A DNA stretch of 64,000 bases from Lachnospiraceae bacterium (lineage in GTDB: Bacteria > Bacillota > Clostridia > Lachnospirales > Lachnospiraceae), in the NCBI GenBank assembly GCA_021202075.1, contig JAJQDT010000104.1, positions 48,131 through 112,130 on the forward strand. The letters are read 5' to 3'. Below, in pieces: positions 15,050 through 24,684 of the stretch; position 1 is the first letter of the stretch; the number at the start of each line of letters is the position of its first letter. Position numbers and translations under genes: made by a program. The notes beneath the pieces are model-generated. The model made no database searches, was not told the origin of the DNA, and was given only the letters and a program-made list of their open reading frames with translations.

Positions 15050-16762
15050 GTGGGACTTGATACGATGGAAGAAAAAGAACAGAACATGGGTCAGGAGTTG
15101 CTGACGGTGGATGCAATTCGTCAGATGATTGATTTATATAATCCCTGTACGGATGATTATCTTTTTGTCCTTGATTTTCAGAAGGACGCCTATTATATTT
15201 CTCCCCACGCGCTGGAACGATTCCGTCTTCCGGGATATAATTTTCATGGTGTGATGAAGAACCTTGCTCAGGTGGTTTATGAAAAAGATCGGGAGACACT
15301 GATGGCGGATCTGGACGATATTCTCTCATCGGGGAACCGGGATTCGCATAATCTCATTTATCGGTGGCTGAATACTGAAGGCCAGCCAGTCTGGATTAAC
15401 TGCCGTGGCCGTGTGACCCGCGTGGAAGGCCAGGCGGCTTATATGGTTGGCTGTATCAATGAGATCGGCAGAAAGCAGAAGGCGGATAATGTCTCCGGCC
15501 TGTTGGGCGAGTCGAGCCTGCAGCTGTTTCTCCAGAATTATACGGAAGCCATACCGGACGGCTACTTTCTGCGCCTGGGTCTGGATAATTTTAAATCAAT
15601 TAATACGAAGCTCGGCATTGAATACGGCGACATGGTATTGCGCAGGATGGCTGATATCATTGAACAGTGTGTTCATGACGGGCAGCATCTGTACCGGATC
15701 GTGGCAGATGAGTTTATGATTATTGATTTTGATGGGGGAACGGCTGAGAAAGCATCCGAGCTTTACCGGAGTATCCGGAGGGCACTGGATCAGTTTGTGG
15801 AGGAGAATCACTATGAGGCATTTGTTACCGTATCGGGAGGTATCCTGCTGTGTCGGGATATTCCGAAGTTTTCTTTTTCGCAGATTATGAAACTCTCAGA
15901 GTTTTCACTGACGCAGGCCAAACTGCTTGGCAGGAATCGGGAATATCTGTTTATACAGAAAGATTATGATGTATTCATGAAGCGAAAGCTTCTGACGCAG
16001 GCGCTGCGGCAGTCCGTAGCAGACGGCTTTCATGGATTTGAAGTGTATTACCAGCCGATTTTCTTCAATAGTGATGGCTCTTTATGCGGTGCGGAAGCAC
16101 TGATGCGCTATCATACTGCGGAAGGCATGGTCATGCCGGGCGAGTTTATCCCGATTCTTGAGGAGACAGGCCTGATTATTCCGGCCGGACGCTGGATCCT
16201 GTATGAGGCGCTTCGCTTTGCAAAACGAATGCAGGAGACGATTCCGGATTTTCGGGTTAATGTTAATATCTCTTATGTTCAGGTTATGAAAAGCGATATT
16301 GTGGATGACATTATGAGAGCGCTCGAGGAATGTGACGTGGAGCCGAAGGATCTGGTAATTGAGCTGACCGAGAGCGGTCTGATTGAGTCGGATGTATATT
16401 TTACGCGACTCTGGAAGCAGCTTAAGGAAAAAGGCGTGAAGCTCGCGCTGGATGATTTTGGCACCGGTTATTCGAATTTCCATTATCTGAATGACCTTCG
16501 ACCGGATATTATCAAGATTGATCGCTCATTTACCGTACGGGCGATCGCGAATGAGTACGAGTACAATCTTCTTTCTCTTCTAAGCGGCATGGTGCGCAAT
16601 CTCGAACTGAAGGTGTGTGTAGAGGGAGTTGAGACGGAGGAAGAGAAAGAAAAAATCGCTCTGCTTCCGCCGGACTTCAGCCAGGGATATTATTATGGGC
16701 GTCCCTGCGCGCAGGATGCATTTGAGGAGCAATTTATCCGGGGCGCCGGGAAACAGGCGTGA
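15050..16762 (+). CDS. PAS-GGDEF(degenerate)-EAL protein, likely c-di-GMP phosphodiesterase
   Basis: Protein of 570 residues, cytoplasmic, with no membrane segment. A PAS-like domain spans about residues 30-140, a GGDEF domain about 150-310 and an EAL domain about 325-565. The diguanylate cyclase signature reads VADEF instead of GGDEF, so the two active-site glycines are lost and cyclase activity is unlikely. The EAL domain keeps the catalytic set: AEALMRY, the metal site in ELTESGLIES, LDDFGTGYSN, KIDRSF and CVEGVET. The likely role is to break down cyclic di-GMP in response to a signal sensed by PAS, with the GGDEF part as a possible GTP-binding regulator. The start is taken as GTG 15050 because a GGGGG run lies 7 bases upstream. 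It is a single gene followed by a strong terminator. Confidence 0.88.
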   Translation: MGLDTMEEKEQNMGQELLTVDAIRQMIDLYNPCTDDYLFVLDFQKDAYYISPHALERFRLPGYNFHGVMKNLAQVVYEKDRETLMADLDDILSSGNRDSHNLIYRWLNTEGQPVWINCRGRVTRVEGQAAYMVGCINEIGRKQKADNVSGLLGESSLQLFLQNYTEAIPDGYFLRLGLDNFKSINTKLGIEYGDMVLRRMADIIEQCVHDGQHLYRIVADEFMIIDFDGGTAEKASELYRSIRRALDQFVEENHYEAFVTVSGGILLCRDIPKFSFSQIMKLSEFSLTQAKLLGRNREYLFIQKDYDVFMKRKLLTQALRQSVADGFHGFEVYYQPIFFNSDGSLCGAEALMRYHTAEGMVMPGEFIPILEETGLIIPAGRWILYEALRFAKRMQETIPDFRVNVNISYVQVMKSDIVDDIMRALEECDVEPKDLVIELTESGLIESDVYFTRLWKQLKEKGVKLALDDFGTGYSNFHYLNDLRPDIIKIDRSFTVRAIANEYEYNLLSLLSGMVRNLELKVCVEGVETEEEKEKIALLPPDFSQGYYYGRPCAQDAFEEQFIRGAGKQA

Positions 16763-16770
16763 ATTTATGG

Positions 16771-16804
16771 GAGATATATTCCTGACGGGGTATATCTCTT
16801 TTTT
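16771..16804 (+). terminator. Terminator after the GGDEF-EAL gene
   Basis: GAGATATA at 16771-16778 pairs with TATATCTC at 16791-16798, and the transcript continues into a run of seven T. Confidence 0.8.
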
Positions 16805-16811
16805 ATGCACA

Positions 16812-16862
16812 CAGGCCGCGTAAGGAATTATTCCGGCTTAAGCCGGACGCGCCCCGCGTACC
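16812..16862. repeat. Dispersed palindromic repeat, short variant
   Basis: The element contains GGCCGCGTAA, the perfect 14-bp palindrome CCGGCTTAAGCCGG at 16833-16846, and GCGCCCCGCG. The GC-rich flanks resemble the GCCGCGC/GCGCGGC arms of the copies at 19794 and 22320, with a different inner hairpin. Confidence 0.5.
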
Positions 16863-16978
16863 TTTTATGAAAAGTTTAGAATTTTTTAGGATTTGCAGGG
16901 TTATCAATTAGAAACAGGTATGATAGAATGAAAGCATTCTCAAAGAATAAATACTGATAATTTAAAGAGGACATAGCC

Positions 16979-19705
16979 TTGGAAAGACTGGAAATGAAAG
17001 AAGTTTCCGAATCTGCAAATAAAGCAGAGAGTACGGAATTGACCGATATTATGGAAAAAGAAGATAAGTCCGGTATCAGTCTGTGGAATAATATTAAATC
17101 ATTCCGGAGTAAGCTGGTGAATACACAGGTGATCCCGGAGGAGCTGCGGATTCCGGACGACATTATTCCAATGGAGCGCTTTACGCCCTCTGCGCAGAAT
17201 GGACTGACGCAGGCGCAGGTGGATGACCGCGTCTTTCGCGGACTTGTGAATGTGGCGCCGGAGTCCCCGTCCAAATCCCGAAAAGAGATTGTTTACAGCA
17301 ATATTCTTACCTATTTTAATCTGATCTTTTTCCTGATCGCGATTTTGCTGATTCTGGTTGGCTCCTTTCGCGATATGACATTTTTGCCAATCATTGTGGC
17401 GAATACGCTGATTGGCATTATCCAGGAGCTGCATGCGAAGAAGGTTCTGGACGATCTGAATATTCTGAACGCACCGAAGTGCAAGGTGGTTCGGGACGGG
17501 AAGTCTGCGGTTATTCCGGCGGAAGAACTGGTCCTGGATGACATCGTTGTTTTTTCCGCGGGCAACCAGATTCCCGCGGACGCGGTGATCGAGGACGGGG
17601 AGGTTCTGGTCAATGAGTCGCTGATCACCGGTGAGTCGGATCAGATATCGAAAAAGAAGGGCGATACACTGCTCTCCGGCAGCTATATAGTATCCGGAGA
17701 GTGCAGGGCGAAGCTGGATAAAATCGGAAAGGATTCTTATGCCTCGCAGCTTTCGCAGCGGGCGAAGGTAATGAATGACGCGGAATCCTCTGAGATGATC
17801 CGCTCCCTGAATAAGCTGGTAAAGATTGTCGGATTTCTGATTATCCCAATCGGGATTATTTTGTTCAGCCAGCAGTATTTTATCAATGAGTCTACCGCGA
17901 AGGACAGCGTGACCGCAACGGTAGCAGCTATCATTGGCATGATTCCGGAGGGGCTGTATCTGCTTGCAAATGTTGCGCTGGCGGCGAGTGTTGCGCGTCT
18001 GGCGCTGAAAAAGGTGCTCGTGCATGATATGAAGTGCATTGAGACCCTTGCGCGGGTGGATGTGCTCTGTGTAGATAAGACCGGAACCATCACCGATAAT
18101 ACGATGACCGTGAAGAAAATTCTGCCGCTGCGCCGGGCGGATACCGTCGAACCATCTGTGGCTGCAGACTGTGCGGAAACGGGCGCGGACGTGAAAATGA
18201 AAATGGCTTCTGAAGGCGGGGCGACAGAAGCATCAAAAGGTGATATGGCGACAGCAGCGAAAGCCGGAACAGATACAAATGGTACGATGCCCGATCCGGC
18301 CTTTACGCCGGAGGAGTATGCGGAGATTGAGCTTGCCATGGGCGATTTTGCGGCTGCGATGGCGGTGGACAATATCACTATGAAGGCGATTAAGGATCGT
18401 TTCCGCAAGCGCACCGGCCAGAGGCCGGAGCAGGTCTTTTCCTTCTCCTCTCAATATAAATACAGCGGCGCTATTTTTGGGGGAGTCGGCTATGTGCTCG
18501 GCGCTCCGGAGGTTGTTCTTGGCGGGGAATATCAGGGATACGCGCCTTCTCTGGAGCGGTACAGCCATCAGGGCTATCGGGTGCTTGTATTTGCACGCTG
18601 CCTCGACGCACTTTCGGGTGGTCCGCTGGATATGCCGGTAGAACCGCTTGCCATGGTTCTGCTGGCGAACCCGATCCGTGAAAACGCGAAGGAAACCTTT
18701 TCCTATTTTGCGGATCAGGGTGTGGAGATTAAGGTGATTTCCGGAGACAATCCGGTGACGGTCTCTGAAGTGGCAAAAGAAGCGGGCATTTTGAATGCGG
18801 AACAGTATGTGGACGCGTCCACGCTTTATGAGGAGGAAGAATTACGGGCGGCCGCCACCCGCTATACCGTGTTTGGACGCGTATCGCCGGAGCAGAAGCG
18901 TCAGCTGATCAGCGCACTGAAGGAGGCAGGACATACCGTGGCAATGACCGGAGACGGTGTGAATGACGTGCTTGCCCTGAAGGATGCGGACTGCAGCATC
19001 GCGATGGCATCCGGCAGTGATGCCGCCGCTCAGGTGTCGCAGCTGGTGCTGCTGGAGTCGGATTTCTCGAAGATGCCCTCTGTGGTAGCGGAAGGGCGCA
19101 GAGTGGTGAATAATATCGAACGCACGGCGAGCCTGTTCCTGGTAAAGAACATCTTTTCACTGTTTATGTCTGTGCTTTCGATCATCTTTACTGTGAATTA
19201 TCCGCTGGAGCCGTCGCAGATTTCGCTGATCAGTCTGTTTACCATCGGGGTACCCGCATTTGTGATGTCACTGGAGCGCAATACGGATCGGATTCAGGGG
19301 CATTTCCTCAGCAATGTGCTTTTCAAAGCGTTGCCGGGCGGCCTGACGGATTTTATTGTAGTCAGCGGGCTGTATCTGTTCTGCGTACAGTTTGGCGTCA
19401 ATGAGACGGATCTTTCTACTGCCTGCACGATTGTTCTGGCGATTGTCGGATTGATGGTTCTCTATCAGATCGCCTCTCCGATGACGAAGTTCCACTGGCT
19501 GCTCTGGTTTGCGATGGCAGCGGGACTGATTTACTGCATGATTTTTATGCGGAATATTTTTGCGATCACCAGCATATCGAAGAGCTGTCTGATGCTGCTT
19601 GTGATTTTTGCCATCGTTACGGAGCCTACCTTCCGCTATCTGAGTCATGGGATAAAACGGATATCGGATTTCTGGTCGAGCCGCAAGAACAAAAAGGCTG
19701 CATAA
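16979..19705 (+). CDS. P-type cation-transport ATPase, CtpE-like
   Basis: Membrane ATPase of 908 residues. It shows the P-type marks: TGES-like ITGESDQ in the actuator domain, phosphorylation site DKTGT at about residue 366, and MTGDGVNDVLALKDAD in the hinge. The membrane motif after the actuator is MIPEGLYLL; the PEGL form is typical of CtpE-type calcium transporters rather than PEGLP calcium pumps or heavy-metal CPC pumps. There is no N-terminal metal-binding domain. The nucleotide domain carries an insertion rich in Ala, Asp, Thr and Gly (about residues 385-440). The start is taken as TTG 16979 because AGAGG lies 8 bases before it; ATG 16994 is an alternative. Calcium as the substrate is inferred from the family only. 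Confidence 0.85.
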   Translation: MERLEMKEVSESANKAESTELTDIMEKEDKSGISLWNNIKSFRSKLVNTQVIPEELRIPDDIIPMERFTPSAQNGLTQAQVDDRVFRGLVNVAPESPSKSRKEIVYSNILTYFNLIFFLIAILLILVGSFRDMTFLPIIVANTLIGIIQELHAKKVLDDLNILNAPKCKVVRDGKSAVIPAEELVLDDIVVFSAGNQIPADAVIEDGEVLVNESLITGESDQISKKKGDTLLSGSYIVSGECRAKLDKIGKDSYASQLSQRAKVMNDAESSEMIRSLNKLVKIVGFLIIPIGIILFSQQYFINESTAKDSVTATVAAIIGMIPEGLYLLANVALAASVARLALKKVLVHDMKCIETLARVDVLCVDKTGTITDNTMTVKKILPLRRADTVEPSVAADCAETGADVKMKMASEGGATEASKGDMATAAKAGTDTNGTMPDPAFTPEEYAEIELAMGDFAAAMAVDNITMKAIKDRFRKRTGQRPEQVFSFSSQYKYSGAIFGGVGYVLGAPEVVLGGEYQGYAPSLERYSHQGYRVLVFARCLDALSGGPLDMPVEPLAMVLLANPIRENAKETFSYFADQGVEIKVISGDNPVTVSEVAKEAGILNAEQYVDASTLYEEEELRAAATRYTVFGRVSPEQKRQLISALKEAGHTVAMTGDGVNDVLALKDADCSIAMASGSDAAAQVSQLVLLESDFSKMPSVVAEGRRVVNNIERTASLFLVKNIFSLFMSVLSIIFTVNYPLEPSQISLISLFTIGVPAFVMSLERNTDRIQGHFLSNVLFKALPGGLTDFIVVSGLYLFCVQFGVNETDLSTACTIVLAIVGLMVLYQIASPMTKFHWLLWFAMAAGLIYCMIFMRNIFAITSISKSCLMLLVIFAIVTEPTFRYLSHGIKRISDFWSSRKNKKAA

Positions 19706-19793
19706 CGGTTTCTCGATTTAATGGGTATAAGGATTTTTTTCAAATTTCCGTGAAAATCAAAAATTGTGGTGGGATTTTACGATTGCTTATGAT

Positions 19794-19890
19794 ATAATGA
19801 AAGCCGCGCAACGGAGAATCACTTCGTGATTGGCGCGGCCTACGTCCATATCCGCTTTGCGTATATGGACAAGTAATGAAAGCCGCGCAG
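19794..19890 (+). repeat. Dispersed palindromic repeat, full copy
   Basis: The copy begins ATAATGAAAGCCGCGCAA. GCCGCGC (19804-19810) pairs with GCGCGGC (19834-19840) around an inner hairpin AATCAC-TTC-GTGATT. A second hairpin, GTCCATAT/ATATGGAC, lies at 19845-19870. A second ATGAAAGCCGCGCA start follows at 19876. The leading TATAATG also reads as an extended -10 box, so the element may influence transcription of pyrH. Confidence 0.8.
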
Positions 19891-19959
19891 AAGCTTTCCG
19901 GGAAGAGCCGGGACACGGCGGGATACCGGTCGCAAAAATAAGAGATGGAGTCTGGGAAA

Positions 19960-20655
19960 ATGAAAAGGGTTCTTTTAAAACTAAGCGGAGAGGCGCTTGC
20001 AGGCGATAAGAAGACCGGGTTTGATGAGCCGACTGTCACGAAGGTTGCACTGCAGGTGAAAACCCTGGCGGAACAGGGGATGGAGATTGGCATTGTGATT
20101 GGCGGCGGGAATTTCTGGAGAGGCCGTTCAAGCGAGCATATTGACCGCACGAAAGCGGACCAGATTGGAATGCTTGCGACGGTGATGAACTGTATATATG
20201 TGTCAGAGATTTTTCGCTCGGCCGGTCTGAAAACAGCGGTCATGACTCCGTTTCTGTGCGGCTCCTTTACGGAATTGTTTAGCAAAGACCGTGTGAGTGA
20301 ATGCTTTGCAGATCGGACAGTGGTATTTTTTGCCGGCGGAACCGGGCATCCGTATTTTTCAACGGATACCGCGACGGTGCTCCGCGCGATTGAGATTGAG
20401 GCAGAGATGATTCTGCTTGCAAAGTCGGTAGACGGTGTATACGACAGCGATCCGAAGGAGAACCCGAATGCGAAGAAGTACAGCGAGATTTCCATCGCCG
20501 AGGTGATCGACCGGAAGCTTGGCGTGGTTGATATGACCGCATCCATCCTGTGCATGGAGAACAAAATGCCGATGTTGGTCTTTGGCCTGAATGAAGAAGA
20601 GAGCATTGTCCGCACCGTGAATGGTACGCTGGAGGGGACGCGGGTGACGGTGTAA
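19960..20655 (+). CDS. pyrH: UMP kinase
   Basis: Bacterial-type UMP kinase of 231 residues (amino-acid-kinase fold), which phosphorylates UMP to UDP with ATP. Visible motifs are LLKLSGEALAG at the N-terminus, IVIGGGNFWRG, FFAGGTGHPYFSTDTA for the uridylate site, and SVDGVYDSDPKENPNAKKY. ATG 19960 is preferred to ATG 19945: GGAG lies 9 bases before it and the family normally begins MKRVLLKLSGEA. It is followed by frr, uppS, cdsA, dxr and rseP in the order common in Firmicutes, though the gaps here are wider than usual and two of them hold repeats. Confidence 0.97.
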   Translation: MKRVLLKLSGEALAGDKKTGFDEPTVTKVALQVKTLAEQGMEIGIVIGGGNFWRGRSSEHIDRTKADQIGMLATVMNCIYVSEIFRSAGLKTAVMTPFLCGSFTELFSKDRVSECFADRTVVFFAGGTGHPYFSTDTATVLRAIEIEAEMILLAKSVDGVYDSDPKENPNAKKYSEISIAEVIDRKLGVVDMTASILCMENKMPMLVFGLNEEESIVRTVNGTLEGTRVTV

Positions 20656-20862
20656 GGAGCCGGAGAACTCGATCAGGTTCTATTATAGATGCTATTAGCA
20701 GTTTGCTATTGGCTTGCGCAGGCAGGGGGGCAAAACCTTTTGCAGCGTTCGCTTTTCGCATCGGGATGCTTTTCGCGGAAATGTATATAAGCAGGATGGA
20801 AGTTGAAAACAGAGAATTCAAATATGTCTGAATAAAACAGACAACATAAAAGGAGAGAGATT

Positions 20863-21414
20863 ATGGACGAAAGAATGAAGGTTTATGACGACAAGATGAC
20901 GAAAACGTACAGCAATCTGATTGAGGAGTTCGGGACCGTCCGTGCAGGCCGTGCGAATCCGAATGTGCTGAACAAGATCCGTGTGGACTATTACGGGACT
21001 CCGACGCCGCTGCAGCAGATTGGCAATATCACGGTTCCGGAGCCGCGGGTTCTTCAGATTCAGCCGTGGGAGGCTTCGATGGTAAAGGCTATTGAGAAGG
21101 AAATTATGAAGTCAGACATCGGCATCCATCCGTCGAACGACGGCCGCATTATCCGTCTGGTTTTTCCGGAGCTGACGGAAGAACGAAGGAAGGAGCTGGT
21201 GAAGGACATTAAGAAGAAGGGCGAGGCGAGCAAGGTCGCTGTCCGCAACATTCGCCGGGATGCCAACGATGCGTTTAAGAAGCTTGGCAAGGGCGAGATT
21301 TCTGAGGATGAGTCCAAGAATCTGTGTGATGAGATTCAGAAGCTGACGGATAAGTACATCAAAGATATTGACAAGGCTGTGGAAGAGAAGTCAAAGGAAA
21401 TCCTTACAGTGTAA
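20863..21414 (+). CDS. frr: Ribosome recycling factor
   Basis: Protein of 183 residues, the normal length, with the whole family pattern: EEFGTVRAGRANP, the V-x-YYGT-x-TPL-x-Q region, PWEASMVKAIEKEI, NDGRIIRLVFPELTEERRKEL and the charged C-terminal helix. With EF-G it splits the post-termination ribosome. AGGAGAGAG lies upstream of ATG 20863. The 207 bases between pyrH and frr show no gene or clear signal. Confidence 0.98.
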   Translation: MDERMKVYDDKMTKTYSNLIEEFGTVRAGRANPNVLNKIRVDYYGTPTPLQQIGNITVPEPRVLQIQPWEASMVKAIEKEIMKSDIGIHPSNDGRIIRLVFPELTEERRKELVKDIKKKGEASKVAVRNIRRDANDAFKKLGKGEISEDESKNLCDEIQKLTDKYIKDIDKAVEEKSKEILTV

Positions 21415-21598
21415 ATACTTATACGAAAAATAGTCATTCGGCCGGTTTTCCGATTTGAGAAATGATCGATGACCGGGAGAAGACAATACACTTAGGATTG
21501 TCAATCTTTTGTGGGAAATGAAGAGGTGGGGGAGTACAGACGCTCGCCCGCCTTTGTTTCTATATTAAAAATAACTTTTTATCAGGGAGAGATAAGTT

Positions 21599-22294
21599 AT
21601 GGTAATTCCGCAACATGTTGCAATTATTCTGGACGGAAATGGCCGCTGGGCGAAAAGCAAGGGGATGCCGCGCAGCTATGGTCATATGAAAGGGGCGCAG
21701 AATCTCGAGGTTATCTGCGAGGATGCCTGGAAAATGGGCATCAAGTACCTGACCGTGTATCTGTTTTCTACGGAGAACTGGAAACGGTCTCCGGAGGAGG
21801 TGGATTCTCTGATGAAGTTGTTCCGCCGCTATACAAAGACCTGCATCAAGACCGCGCGCGATAATGACATGAAGGTGCGTGTGCTTGGCGATCCGAGAGC
21901 ACTGGAAGAGGATCTGCAGAAAAGCCTGGCTGATCTGGTTGAGACTTCAAAGAATAACAATGGCCTGAATTTTCAGATTGCGATTAATTATGGCAGCCGG
22001 GATGAAATCGTGCGGGCAATTCGCAGGGTTGCCTCGGACTGCATTGATGGAAAGCTGGCAGTTTCGGATATCACGGAAGAGGGTTTTTCCGGTTATCTGG
22101 ATACGGCCGGGGTGCCGGATCCGGATCTTCTGATCCGTACCAGCGGGGAGCTTCGTCTCTCCAACTATCTGATGTGGCAGCTGGCCTATACGGAGTTTTA
22201 CTTTACGGATGTGGCGTGGCCGGACTTTACGAAAGAGGAACTGATGAAGGCGATTGAGAAATACAACAGCCGCAGCCGCAGATACGGGGCCTGA
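21599..22294 (+). CDS. uppS: Undecaprenyl diphosphate synthase (cis-prenyltransferase)
   Basis: Protein of 231 residues that adds isopentenyl units to farnesyl diphosphate to make the C55 carrier lipid of cell-wall synthesis. The catalytic Asp lies in ILDGNGRWAKSKG near the N-terminus. Other marks are the YLTVYLFSTENWKR strand, NYGSRDEI, and PDLLIRTSGELRLSNYLMWQLAYTEF. It is a little shorter than the family average at the N-terminus, where the usual leader before PxHVAIILDGNGRWA is only three residues. GGGAGAGAT precedes ATG 21599. The MEP-pathway gene dxr nearby supplies the same isoprenoid route. Confidence 0.97.
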   Translation: MVIPQHVAIILDGNGRWAKSKGMPRSYGHMKGAQNLEVICEDAWKMGIKYLTVYLFSTENWKRSPEEVDSLMKLFRRYTKTCIKTARDNDMKVRVLGDPRALEEDLQKSLADLVETSKNNNGLNFQIAINYGSRDEIVRAIRRVASDCIDGKLAVSDITEEGFSGYLDTAGVPDPDLLIRTSGELRLSNYLMWQLAYTEFYFTDVAWPDFTKEELMKAIEKYNSRSRRYGA

Positions 22295-22313
22295 TGCCCT
22301 GCATTGCCATTTA

Positions 22314-22372
22314 TGCAGGACGAAGGCCGCGCCATTGCCGCAAGGCAATCTATTGTTGGCGCGGCTTACCCC
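22314..22372 (-). repeat. Dispersed palindromic repeat, inverted copy
   Basis: GCCGCGCC (22326-22333) pairs with GGCGCGGC (22358-22365) around a perfect inner hairpin ATTGCC-GCAA-GGCAAT (22334-22349). Read on the minus strand, GGCGCGGCCTTCGTCC matches the core of the copies at 19834 and 25749. It sits between uppS and cdsA. Confidence 0.8.
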
Positions 22373-22430
22373 ATATTCTGCATTGATTTGATTATTTTAT
22401 GATTGCCTGGAAGGAGAGAATATCTGGATT

Positions 22431-23306
22431 ATGTTCCGCACAAGATTAATTAGCGGTATCGCGCTTGTCGTAATTGCACTGGCGGTGATTCTTACCGGCG
22501 GATGGGTGTTGAATGCGGTGCTGATGGTGATTTCCATCATCGGCATGAATGAACTTTACCGGGCGCTGAAGATTGAGGATGGGAAGGAATGGCAGAAAGA
22601 CCGCCGGGCAGATACAAAAACCGGCGTAAAAACGGCCGCAGCCACATCCCCTCTTGCTGCCACAGGCTATGTTTTTTGTATCGGTTATTATTTTCTGGTA
22701 TTTTTTGACCTGAACGCATATACTGTGACAGTGATGCTGGCACTTCTGATTCTACTGATGGCGGTCTATGTGTTCACTTATCCACGCTATCGTACCGATC
22801 AGGTGAGCGGTGCGTTTTTCGGCTTTGTCTATGTAGCAGTGATGCTTTCCTGTATCTATGAGCTGCGCGCGATGGAAAATGGCGTTTATCTGGTCTGGCT
22901 GATTTTTCTGGCATCCTGGGGCAGCGATACCTGCGCTTACTGTGTCGGCATGCTGATTGGAAAGCATAAAATGACGCCGAAGCTCAGCCCGAAAAAATCG
23001 GTCGAGGGCGCCGTCGGGGGAGTGGCGGGCGCTGCAATCCTCGGCGCGATCTATGCATGCGCCGTGTCGTCCCACCTGGGAGGAGAAGCGAACCATGTGG
23101 TTTCGTTTGCCATTATCTGCGCGGTCGGCGCACTGATTTCGATGGTTGGCGACCTGGCGGCATCGGCCATCAAGCGCAACCATGATATTAAAGATTATGG
23201 GACATTAATTCCCGGACATGGAGGGATCCTTGACCGGTTTGACAGTGTGATTTTTGTGGCTCCGGTAATTTATTATCTGGCGCAGGCACTGGTGGGGAGA
23301 TTCTGA
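22431..23306 (+). CDS. cdsA: Phosphatidate cytidylyltransferase
   Basis: Integral membrane protein of 291 residues with about eight hydrophobic segments. It makes CDP-diacylglycerol from phosphatidate and CTP, the precursor of phosphatidylglycerol and other lipids. The C-terminal family signature is present: GDLAASAIKRNHDIKDYG, then PGHGGILDRFDS. The N-terminal 75 residues include a hydrophilic loop rich in Lys, Asp and Arg (about residues 43-63). It lies in the usual uppS-cdsA-dxr-rseP order, with a GGAGAG ribosome site before ATG 22431. Confidence 0.96.
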   Translation: MFRTRLISGIALVVIALAVILTGGWVLNAVLMVISIIGMNELYRALKIEDGKEWQKDRRADTKTGVKTAAATSPLAATGYVFCIGYYFLVFFDLNAYTVTVMLALLILLMAVYVFTYPRYRTDQVSGAFFGFVYVAVMLSCIYELRAMENGVYLVWLIFLASWGSDTCAYCVGMLIGKHKMTPKLSPKKSVEGAVGGVAGAAILGAIYACAVSSHLGGEANHVVSFAIICAVGALISMVGDLAASAIKRNHDIKDYGTLIPGHGGILDRFDSVIFVAPVIYYLAQALVGRF

Positions 23307-23457
23307 AATTTATTTGTGAAAAAAAGTGCTGTCAGGTTTCACAGCGGATTTTTTGCAGGATGAGCGGCCGGACTGCATGATTGAATGCATTGCAGGATAT
23401 GCTTTTAAAGTGTATTGTAGAATGCTTAGCATATTCGGAGGATTTGGAGACAGGATT

Positions 23458-24684
23458 ATGAAAACAATTGCGATATTAGGCTCGACGGGTTCGATTGGAA
23501 CGCAGACGCTTGAGGTTGTGCGTGCGAATGGTGATATCCGGGTCGCGGCGCTTGGCGCCGGGAAAAATATTGAACTGCTGGAGCGGCAGATTCGCGAGTT
23601 CCAGCCCCGGCTCGCCTGCGTGTGGGATGAAGGTGACGCGAAAACGCTGCGCACGAAGGTGGCGGATCTTTCCATTGAGATTGTTTGCGGTATGGATGGA
23701 TTAAAGGCGGTCGCCACCTGTGAGGAAGCTGGTATTCTGGTGACTGCGATCGTCGGAATGATTGGCATCGTGCCGACAATCGAGGCTATCCGTGCAGGTA
23801 AAGATATTGCTCTGGCAAATAAAGAGACCCTGGTGACGGCAGGGCATCTGATCATGCCGCTTGCGAAGCAGTGCGGGGTGAAAATTCTGCCTGTGGACAG
23901 TGAACACAGTGCGATTTTCCAGTGCCTGCATGCTAACGGCCGGCAGCCGGAGAACTCCAGATCAGGATCCGATTTATCGGAGTCTTCTGACATCTCTGAT
24001 ACCTCTGATACCGCAAAGTCTTCGATTGATAAAATCCTTCTGACTGCTTCCGGCGGACCGTTCCGGGGCAGGAGCTATGACGAGTTGAAGACGGTCCGCG
24101 TGGAAGACGCGCTGAAGCATCCGAACTGGGCGATGGGACAGAAGATTACGATTGATTCTGCGTCGATGGTAAACAAAGGGCTGGAGGTGATGGAGGCCCG
24201 ATGGCTGTTTGATGTGGAGCTGGACCAGATTCAGGTGGTCGTACAGCCGCAGAGCATTATCCATTCGATGGTGCAGTTTGCGGATGGAGCGGTCATTGCG
24301 CAGCTTGGCACTCCGGATATGAAGCTGCCGATTCAGTATGCGCTGTATTATCCCGAGCGCAGATTTTTAGCGGGAGAGCGGCTGGATTTTGCGAAGATAG
24401 CGAGCATCACGTTTGAAAACCCGGATCCGGATACCTTTTTAGGACTGAAGTATGCATTTGAGGCGGCACGCATCGGCGGCTCCATGCCGACCGTATTTAA
24501 TGCGGCAAACGAGCGGGCGGTTCGTATGTTTTTGCACCGGGAGATCGGATTTACGGATATTTACGACATCATCCGCTTTTGCATGGATCACCACCGCGTC
24601 ATCCCAAATCCGGATGTGACACAGATCCTGGAGACGGAGCAGAAGGTTTACGAGATGATTAATGGAAGGCAGGTGCTGATTTGA
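23458..24684 (+). CDS. dxr: 1-deoxy-D-xylulose 5-phosphate reductoisomerase
   Basis: Enzyme of the MEP isoprenoid pathway, converting DXP to MEP with NADPH. It shows the NADPH-binding ILGSTGSIGTQTLEV at the N-terminus, LANKETLVTAG, the metal and substrate site PVDSEHSAIFQCL, ASGGPFRG, and NKGLEVMEARWLF. ATG 23458 is chosen because GGAG lies 8 bases upstream and the motif begins directly after it; the frame is open upstream but those codons are not family-like. An insertion of about 25 residues, rich in Ser and Asp (SRSGSDLSESSDISDTSDT), lies between QCL and the ASGGPFRG region. The mature length of 408 residues is therefore slightly above normal. The gene overlaps rseP by four bases. Confidence 0.96.
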   Translation: MKTIAILGSTGSIGTQTLEVVRANGDIRVAALGAGKNIELLERQIREFQPRLACVWDEGDAKTLRTKVADLSIEIVCGMDGLKAVATCEEAGILVTAIVGMIGIVPTIEAIRAGKDIALANKETLVTAGHLIMPLAKQCGVKILPVDSEHSAIFQCLHANGRQPENSRSGSDLSESSDISDTSDTAKSSIDKILLTASGGPFRGRSYDELKTVRVEDALKHPNWAMGQKITIDSASMVNKGLEVMEARWLFDVELDQIQVVVQPQSIIHSMVQFADGAVIAQLGTPDMKLPIQYALYYPERRFLAGERLDFAKIASITFENPDPDTFLGLKYAFEAARIGGSMPTVFNAANERAVRMFLHREIGFTDIYDIIRFCMDHHRVIPNPDVTQILETEQKVYEMINGRQVLI

